Shown here one piece after another: positions 5,504 to 9,547 of a stretch of DNA of 9,547 bases (position 1 is the stretch's first letter; each line of letters begins with the position of its first letter). Made by a program: the position numbers and the translations under genes. The notes under the pieces are model-generated. The model worked only from the letters and a program-made list of their open reading frames with translations. It was not told where the DNA came from and did not search any database. This DNA comes from Corynebacterium sp. (lineage in GTDB: Bacteria > Actinomycetota > Actinomycetes > Mycobacteriales > Mycobacteriaceae): positions 1-9,547 of the forward strand of contig JAKDIS010000097.1 of the NCBI GenBank assembly GCA_030450335.1, written 5' to 3'.

Positions 5504-6265
5504 ATGTCGGCGGAATCACACGAAAAACCTCGGAAAGCAGACCACCCGCCGGTAAAGATGCCGGGCCACCTCTATCTACTGGCCGTGGTGCCGCCCGTTC
5601 TGGCCGCGTTGGCCCTGGTCGCGTCCTACGGCTCGCTGCCGGACCCGATGCCCACGCACTGGGGGTTCACCGGCGAACCGGACGCCTGGGCGCCGAAGTC
5701 GATGGGGACGCTGCTGGTCAACATCCTGCTCGGGCCACTGCTGTGCGTGCTGGCGATGGCCGGTGCCGGAGCGTTCCTCCAGATGCACTCCGGCACCCTG
5801 TTCGAGCCGGGCGGATCGAAGACGCTCGGCGACGCTCGACGGCATTGGCACGAACTGCGCGTGATGCAGCCGCTGTTGGGCTGGTACTGCGTGATGCTGT
5901 CGACCTCGCTGACGCTGCTGATGCTCGGCCTGAACGCCCCGTGGCTGCGCAGCATCGCCGGGCTGCTCGACGCCCTCGGCATGCTCGGCATCCTCGCCGC
6001 CACCATATGGCTGTTGGTGGTGGGCGGACGTAAGTCGGACGCCATCGCCAAGAAGTATCCCCACTCCGACGGACGGCGGCGACGCTGGCTGCTCTTCGTG
6101 GAGATCCCCGGCAGCGACCGGGTGATGGTGGACACCGGCAGCGGCACGAACTTCACCTTCAACGTCGCGACCAGGGGAGGACGCATCGGCGCAGTCGTCC
6201 TCTCACTGATCATGCTCGCGACGGCGGTGCTGCTGCTGTCGATGGCGGTCGCGGCGCTGCTCTGA
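5504..6265 (+). CDS. Membrane protein with DUF1648-type and DUF5808-like segments
   Basis: A 253-residue protein with five predicted membrane helices (about 22-42, 67-92, 123-143, 150-174 and 228-252). After helix 1 it has LPDPMPTHWGFTGEPDAW (45-62), the hallmark of DUF1648, found in SdpI-like immunity and signalling membrane proteins. Residues about 190-224, including RRRRWLLFVEIPGSDRVMV and a TNFTFNVA stretch, resemble DUF5808, a small domain often found with DUF1648. The biochemical role is unknown; SdpI-type immunity is a family association, not a conclusion. Start 5504 is preferred over the farther in-frame ATG at 5354 because 5354 lies inside the riboswitch on the opposite strand, and the added residues (Arg/Pro-rich) look non-coding. 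There is no clear Shine-Dalgarno sequence, so a leaderless or near-leaderless start is likely. It is divergent from ribM and convergent with the TetR gene, and no functional partner is evident. Confidence 0.82.
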   Translation: MSAESHEKPRKADHPPVKMPGHLYLLAVVPPVLAALALVASYGSLPDPMPTHWGFTGEPDAWAPKSMGTLLVNILLGPLLCVLAMAGAGAFLQMHSGTLFEPGGSKTLGDARRHWHELRVMQPLLGWYCVMLSTSLTLLMLGLNAPWLRSIAGLLDALGMLGILAATIWLLVVGGRKSDAIAKKYPHSDGRRRRWLLFVEIPGSDRVMVDTGSGTNFTFNVATRGGRIGAVVLSLIMLATAVLLLSMAVAALL

Positions 6266-6289
6266 GCGGGCCGGGGCGTCCCGAACGCA

Positions 6290-6363
6290 CAACGACGGTT
6301 TCCGTCCGGCGTCCGGGGCGAAGTGGCTACTTCGTCCCGGCCGTTAGACAGAAACCGTCGTTG
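6290..6363. repeat. Nested inverted repeat between convergent genes
   Basis: Perfect 13-bp outer arms, CAACGACGGTTTC (6290-6302) and GAAACCGTCGTTG (6351-6363), flank a second hairpin with 12-bp arms (6313-6324 and 6329-6340, one G-T wobble) and a GGCT loop. GACGG-TTT-CCGTC (6294-6306) offers an alternative small hairpin that competes with the outer stem. The element lies 24 nt after the stop codon at 6265 and 20 nt before the TetR stop codon on the other strand. It has no U-tract on either side, so it is not a standard intrinsic terminator. It may be a bidirectional transcription or RNA-decay barrier, or a small palindromic repeat element. Confidence 0.8.
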
Positions 6364-6383
6364 GCAGTTATCGGCAGGTCGCG

Positions 6384-7034
6384 TCAGGCGCCGAAGCCCT
6401 CGCGCAGCAGCCCGAACTCCTCGTCGATGATCTCCGAGGCGTTGCGGTCGGACGACGCCCACCCGGGTGACAGCACCATGCACGCGCGCTTGTCGCCCAC
6501 GGCGCTGGCCTCCACCGCGATGGAACCCGCCGCGAGGGACGAGATCAGCATCAGGGCGGTGGCCTGGCGGCTCATCGTCGACTCGGACCGCTTGTGCAGG
6601 GCGTCCAGCAGTCCGTCGGCGATGTGCAGAACCCGTTCCCGGTCCTCGCGGCCGGTGCTGTAGCTCAGGTGGTCGCCGATGGAACGCAGGTTGAGCAGCG
6701 TGCCCGGGTCGTCGGACGGGGTCCCGTCCTCGTCGATGCGGTCGGTGATGAGCCGTCGCAGGATGTCGAGGGGGTGCTCCTCGGCCGGGGCGTCCTCGAC
6801 CTGCTGGCGCAGTTCGTCGATGGTCTCCTCGATGAAGAGGAGCAGGGCGTCCTCCCTGCGGGGGAAGTAGTTGTGGAATGTCCGGGTGGACACGCCGGCC
6901 CGCTCGGCGACGGCGGCGACGGTCATGCCGTCACTGCCCTCGGCGAGCAGGAGCTCGGCGGACGCCCGGGCGAGGGCGCGCCGGGTCTCCTCCTTCTTCT
7001 GCTCCCGCAGCGAGAGTGCTTCCTCAGCGGCCAT
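6384..7034 (-). CDS. TetR-family transcriptional repressor
   Basis: A 216-residue TetR-type regulator. A short N-terminal arm with LREQKKEETRRAL (9-21) leads into the DNA-binding domain, whose helix-turn-helix lies at about 38-57 (TVAAVAERAGVSTRTFHNYF); the tail PRRED.L is typical of the family. Residues about 65-216 form a divergent all-helical ligand-binding and dimerisation domain, so no ligand is predicted. Start ATG 7034 is chosen because it places the arm and HTH at the usual distance from the N-terminus and overlaps the end of the exporter gene by 11 bp (7024-7034), suggesting translational coupling. The longer open frame to 7181 has a Pro/Arg/Thr-rich lead that is a shadow of the exporter's tail. 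As the last gene of the exporter operon it most likely represses that operon. There is no independent promoter in view. Confidence 0.92.
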   Translation of the reverse strand: MAAEEALSLREQKKEETRRALARASAELLLAEGSDGMTVAAVAERAGVSTRTFHNYFPRREDALLLFIEETIDELRQQVEDAPAEEHPLDILRRLITDRIDEDGTPSDDPGTLLNLRSIGDHLSYSTGREDRERVLHIADGLLDALHKRSESTMSRQATALMLISSLAAGSIAVEASAVGDKRACMVLSPGWASSDRNASEIIDEEFGLLREGFGA

Positions 7035-9474
7035 CGGTCTCACCGGGCTGGTCGGCGTCCTGAGCGCTGTGCTCGCCGTGGGTGCCGTCCGGGGTGTCGG
7101 CGCCGACGGCGGCGGGCTGCTTCTCGTGCTTGCCGGTGGTCCCGGTGTCCTCCGGGGCCTCGAGGCCGACGAGGCCCTCACCCTCGACGTCGACGCTGGG
7201 CAGGATCTTGTCCAGCCACTTCGGCAGCTTCCACGCCCGGTCGCCGAGCAGGAACAGCACGGCGGGGACGATCGTCATGCGGACCACGAAGGCGTCGATC
7301 AGCACGGCCATGGCCAGGGCGGAGCCCATCACGGCGATGAACGGCTCGTCCATGAGGATGAAGGCGGCGAACACCGAGATCATGATCAGGGCGGCGGCGG
7401 TGACCACGCGGGCACCGTGCTTGAAGCCGTTGGCCACCGCGTTGCCGGCGGTCTTGCCGTGGACGTAGCCCTCGCGCATGCGGGTCACCAGGAACACCTG
7501 GTAGTCCATGGCGAGTCCGAAGACGATGCCGATGAGCATGATCGGCAGGAAGGAGATGATCGGCTGCGGGTCGTTGGTGATGCCGAGCCAGCCCCACTGC
7601 CAGATGCCCACGGTCAGGCCGAAGGTGGCGGCCACGGACAGGGCGAAGCCGAGTGCGGCGATCAGCGGGACCCACAGGGAGCGGAACACGACGACCAGCA
7701 GGACGAACGCGAGCACCACCACGATGGCCACGTAGGGGATGAGCACGTCGGACAGTCGGTCGGAGATGTCCTCGAAGATCGGGGTCACGCCGGTGACCGA
7801 GTAGTTCGCGCCGGTGTCGGCGGCGAAGGTGGTCTCGGCGTCGCGCAGGGCCTGGAGGGTGTCGTTGGTGGCCTCGTCGGTGGCGCCGGTGGTCGGGGTG
7901 ATCAGAACCTGGGCGGCGGTGCCGTCCTCGGAGACCTGGGCGATCTGGGCGTTGGAGACGCCGTCGACCTGGCTGATCTGCTCCACGGCGGTGCCGAAGG
8001 CGGCCATGCCCTGCTCCGGGTCGTCGGTCTGGACGAGGGCGACCATGGGGGCGTTACGCCCCGGGCCGAAGTCCTCGTTGACCCACTCGGAGGCGGTGCG
8101 CTGCGGGCTGCCGAGCTTGGCGGAGTCGTCGGTGGGCATGGCGAGCTGCAGCCCCAGGGCGGGGATCGCCAGGATCACGAGCAGCAGCACGGAGCTCAGG
8201 GCGAAGACCAGGGGACGCTTGCGGATCTGGCGGACCCACTTCAGGCCCATGGTGGGCTTCTCGTCCTCGGGGTCCGGCGCCTTGACGAACGGGGCGCGTC
8301 CGGCGAAGGACTTGGTGCCGAAGGCGCCGAGGATGGCGGGCAGCAGGGTGATCGCCACGATCACGGCGATGAACACGGTCAGGGCCGCTGCCAGGGCCAT
8401 GGCGGTGAGGAAGGGGATGTTGATGATCGACAGCGCGGTCAGCGCGATGATCACGGTCAGTCCGGCGAAGCAGACGGCGGAGCCGGCCTTGCCCACGGCC
8501 AGTCCGGCCAGGTGCGCGCGTTGCCGGTGCGTGGTGCCCTTGATCGCCTGGGCGAGTTCCTTCGGTGTCATGTTGTTGCCGCCGGAGAAGGCGACGAGTT
8601 CATTCCTGAACCTGGACACGATGAACAGGGCGTAGTCGATGCCCACGGCCAGGCCGATCATGGAGGCCAGGGTCGGGGTCATGTTGTTGATCGAGTCGGT
8701 CAGTGCGGTGCCGGCGTAGATCAGCATGATGCCGGTGCCCACGCCGACGACGGCGGTGATCAGCGGCAGTCCGGCGGCCACGAAGGAGCCGAAGGTGATG
8801 ATCAGCACGAGAGCGGCGACGGCCATGCCGATGAGCTCGGCGGTGCCGCCGATCTCCTGCACCTGGAAGACGTTGCCGTTGTAGGAGACGTCGAGGTTGT
8901 CGGTGACGGCACCGTCGAGGGTGTCGGTGACGGCGGTGATGTCCTCGCTCGAGACGTCCTGGGCGGTGTCGCCCTGGAAGGTCACGGTGAAGGTGCCGGT
9001 GCGGCCGTCCTCGCTGAGCGGGGAGAGTGCCTGCAGGTCGGCCTGGATCTGCTCCTCGGGCATGCCCTGCTCGGCCTTGGCCGCGGTGAGCTGCTGCTCC
9101 ATGCCTGCGGCGGCGGTCACCGGGTCCACGATGGACTCGGTGTCGACCAGGGCGTCCTCACCCTGCAGGTCGGCGATGAGGGCGTCGAGGTCGGCCTTGG
9201 TGGCGGGGTCGGTCAGGGAGCCGCCTTCGGGGGCGCGGACCACGACGGTGCCGGTGGGGGCCTCCATGTCGTCGCCGTCGCCGGGGAAGAGCTCACCCAT
9301 CTCCTCCTGGGTCTCGACGGATTCGAGCCCGGGGATGGTGAAGGACATGGAGGTGGGCTTCATCATGGTCGCGGCGGCGGTGCCCGCACCGATGAGGAGC
9401 AGGAGCCAGACGGCGATGAAGCGCCACCGGTGGAGGTATGCGGATCGTCCGATCCGGTAGAGGAGTTTAGCCAT
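7024..9474 (-). CDS. MMPL-family RND exporter
   Basis: An 816-residue MMPL/RND-superfamily transporter, probably exporting lipids or hydrophobic compounds by proton motive force across the inner membrane. The two-fold RND layout is visible: helix 1 at 18-38, an extracytoplasmic domain at about 39-212, helices 2-6 starting at about 213, helix 7 near residue 420, a second external domain, and five further helices. Proton-relay Asp-Tyr pairs occur in both halves: GLAVGIDYALFIVSRFR with D280-Y281, and FGLAMDYQVFLVTRMRE with D657-Y658. The last roughly 70 residues are an acidic Gly/Thr/Asp-rich, probably disordered cytoplasmic tail. In Corynebacteriales this family includes carriers of trehalose mycolates as well as drug-resistance-type pumps; the TetR partner favours an inducible pump, but the substrate is unknown. 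Start 9474 (MAKLLYRIGR) matches the family N-terminus and lies just after an AT-rich -10; the upstream in-frame ATG 9513 would add 13 atypical residues. Confidence 0.94.
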   Translation of the reverse strand: MAKLLYRIGRSAYLHRWRFIAVWLLLLIGAGTAAATMMKPTSMSFTIPGLESVETQEEMGELFPGDGDDMEAPTGTVVVRAPEGGSLTDPATKADLDALIADLQGEDALVDTESIVDPVTAAAGMEQQLTAAKAEQGMPEEQIQADLQALSPLSEDGRTGTFTVTFQGDTAQDVSSEDITAVTDTLDGAVTDNLDVSYNGNVFQVQEIGGTAELIGMAVAALVLIITFGSFVAAGLPLITAVVGVGTGIMLIYAGTALTDSINNMTPTLASMIGLAVGIDYALFIVSRFRNELVAFSGGNNMTPKELAQAIKGTTHRQRAHLAGLAVGKAGSAVCFAGLTVIIALTALSIINIPFLTAMALAAALTVFIAVIVAITLLPAILGAFGTKSFAGRAPFVKAPDPEDEKPTMGLKWVRQIRKRPLVFALSSVLLLVILAIPALGLQLAMPTDDSAKLGSPQRTASEWVNEDFGPGRNAPMVALVQTDDPEQGMAAFGTAVEQISQVDGVSNAQIAQVSEDGTAAQVLITPTTGATDEATNDTLQALRDAETTFAADTGANYSVTGVTPIFEDISDRLSDVLIPYVAIVVVLAFVLLVVVFRSLWVPLIAALGFALSVAATFGLTVGIWQWGWLGITNDPQPIISFLPIMLIGIVFGLAMDYQVFLVTRMREGYVHGKTAGNAVANGFKHGARVVTAAALIMISVFAAFILMDEPFIAVMGSALAMAVLIDAFVVRMTIVPAVLFLLGDRAWKLPKWLDKILPSVDVEGEGLVGLEAPEDTGTTGKHEKQPAAVGADTPDGTHGEHSAQDADQPGETDGR

Positions 9475-9479
9475 GCGCG

Positions 9480-9520
9480 ATATTATTGCACTCTCCACGC
9501 AAAATTGCACCATCAGTGCA
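9480..9520 (-). promoter_or_regulatory. mmpL promoter with dyad cluster, candidate TetR operator
   Basis: On the minus strand AATAAT (9487-9482) or TAATAT (9485-9480) is the -10 element, 5-7 nt before ATG 9474, so the transcript is probably leaderless. Upstream is TGCAC-N5-GTGCA (9520-9506), a perfect 5-bp-arm dyad, then a second dyad TTGC-N9-GCAA (9502-9486). GTGCAAT occurs twice as a direct repeat (9510-9504 and 9491-9485), 19 bp apart. The sites span the -35 to -10 region, as expected for a repressor operator; assigning them to the co-transcribed TetR protein is inference. Confidence 0.5.
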
Positions 9521-9524
9521 CAGC

Positions 9525-9530
9525 TATGTT
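9525..9530 (+). promoter_or_regulatory. Possible -10 element for a divergent gene beyond the right edge
   Basis: TATGTT (9525-9530) on the plus strand fits TANNNT and would start transcription near 9537, reading out of the window. An ATG at 9544-9546 could begin a gene, but only four bases follow, so nothing can be said about the product. If real, the dyads at 9486-9520 would lie between divergent promoters. Confidence 0.25.
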
Positions 9531-9547
9531 TCTAGCAGGGTAAATGG

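Noticed and set aside
6871..9543. An 890-codon open frame on the plus strand, antisense to the mmpL gene.
   Set aside because: It mirrors the exporter codon by codon. Its His/Gly/Asp-rich composition is what a high-GC gene gives on the opposite strand, and it has no recognisable domain. The minus-strand frame has complete RND motifs.

Overview
The window looks like a chromosomal segment of a high-GC Corynebacterium (Corynebacteriales). The evidence is the strong G/C third-position bias, several genes with a -10 hexamer 5 to 10 nt before the start codon (leaderless transcripts, common in this group), and the gene neighbourhood. A tiny porin-type peptide next to a class II polyphosphate kinase matches the known groEL2-porH-porA-ppk2 locus of C. 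glutamicum and C. diphtheriae. All functional calls come from reading the sequence; no database search was run.

Layout, left to right. (1) 86-1490, plus strand: a 36-residue PorA-like peptide closed by a strong hairpin terminator, then a 107-residue ABM-fold monooxygenase-like protein and a PPK2-family polyphosphate kinase, both apparently leaderless. (2) 1495-4560: a divergent pair of acyl-CoA genes, a long-chain acyl-CoA synthetase on minus and a 3-hydroxyisobutyryl-CoA hydrolase-type crotonase on plus, sharing a 102-bp intergenic region. (3) 4535-5467, minus: a RibM/PnuX-type riboflavin transporter preceded by a well-conserved FMN riboswitch whose closing stem runs into the Shine-Dalgarno sequence. 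(4) 5504-6265, plus: a five-helix membrane protein with DUF1648-type and DUF5808-like segments. (5) 6290-6363: a nested inverted repeat between convergent genes. (6) 6384-9520, minus: an MMPL/RND-family exporter followed by an 11-bp-overlapping TetR repressor, with a cluster of dyads at the exporter promoter that could be the repressor's operator.

Most units are independent housekeeping or envelope functions: outer-membrane permeability, phosphate and nucleotide energy, acyl-CoA metabolism, vitamin uptake and lipid or drug export. The best-resolved regulatory circuits are FMN feedback on riboflavin import and probable autoregulation of the mmpL-tetR operon. I found no mobile element, CRISPR array, tRNA or rRNA. 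I also found no convincing new multi-gene system; the most unexplained items are the nested inverted repeat at 6290-6363 and the DUF1648 protein.
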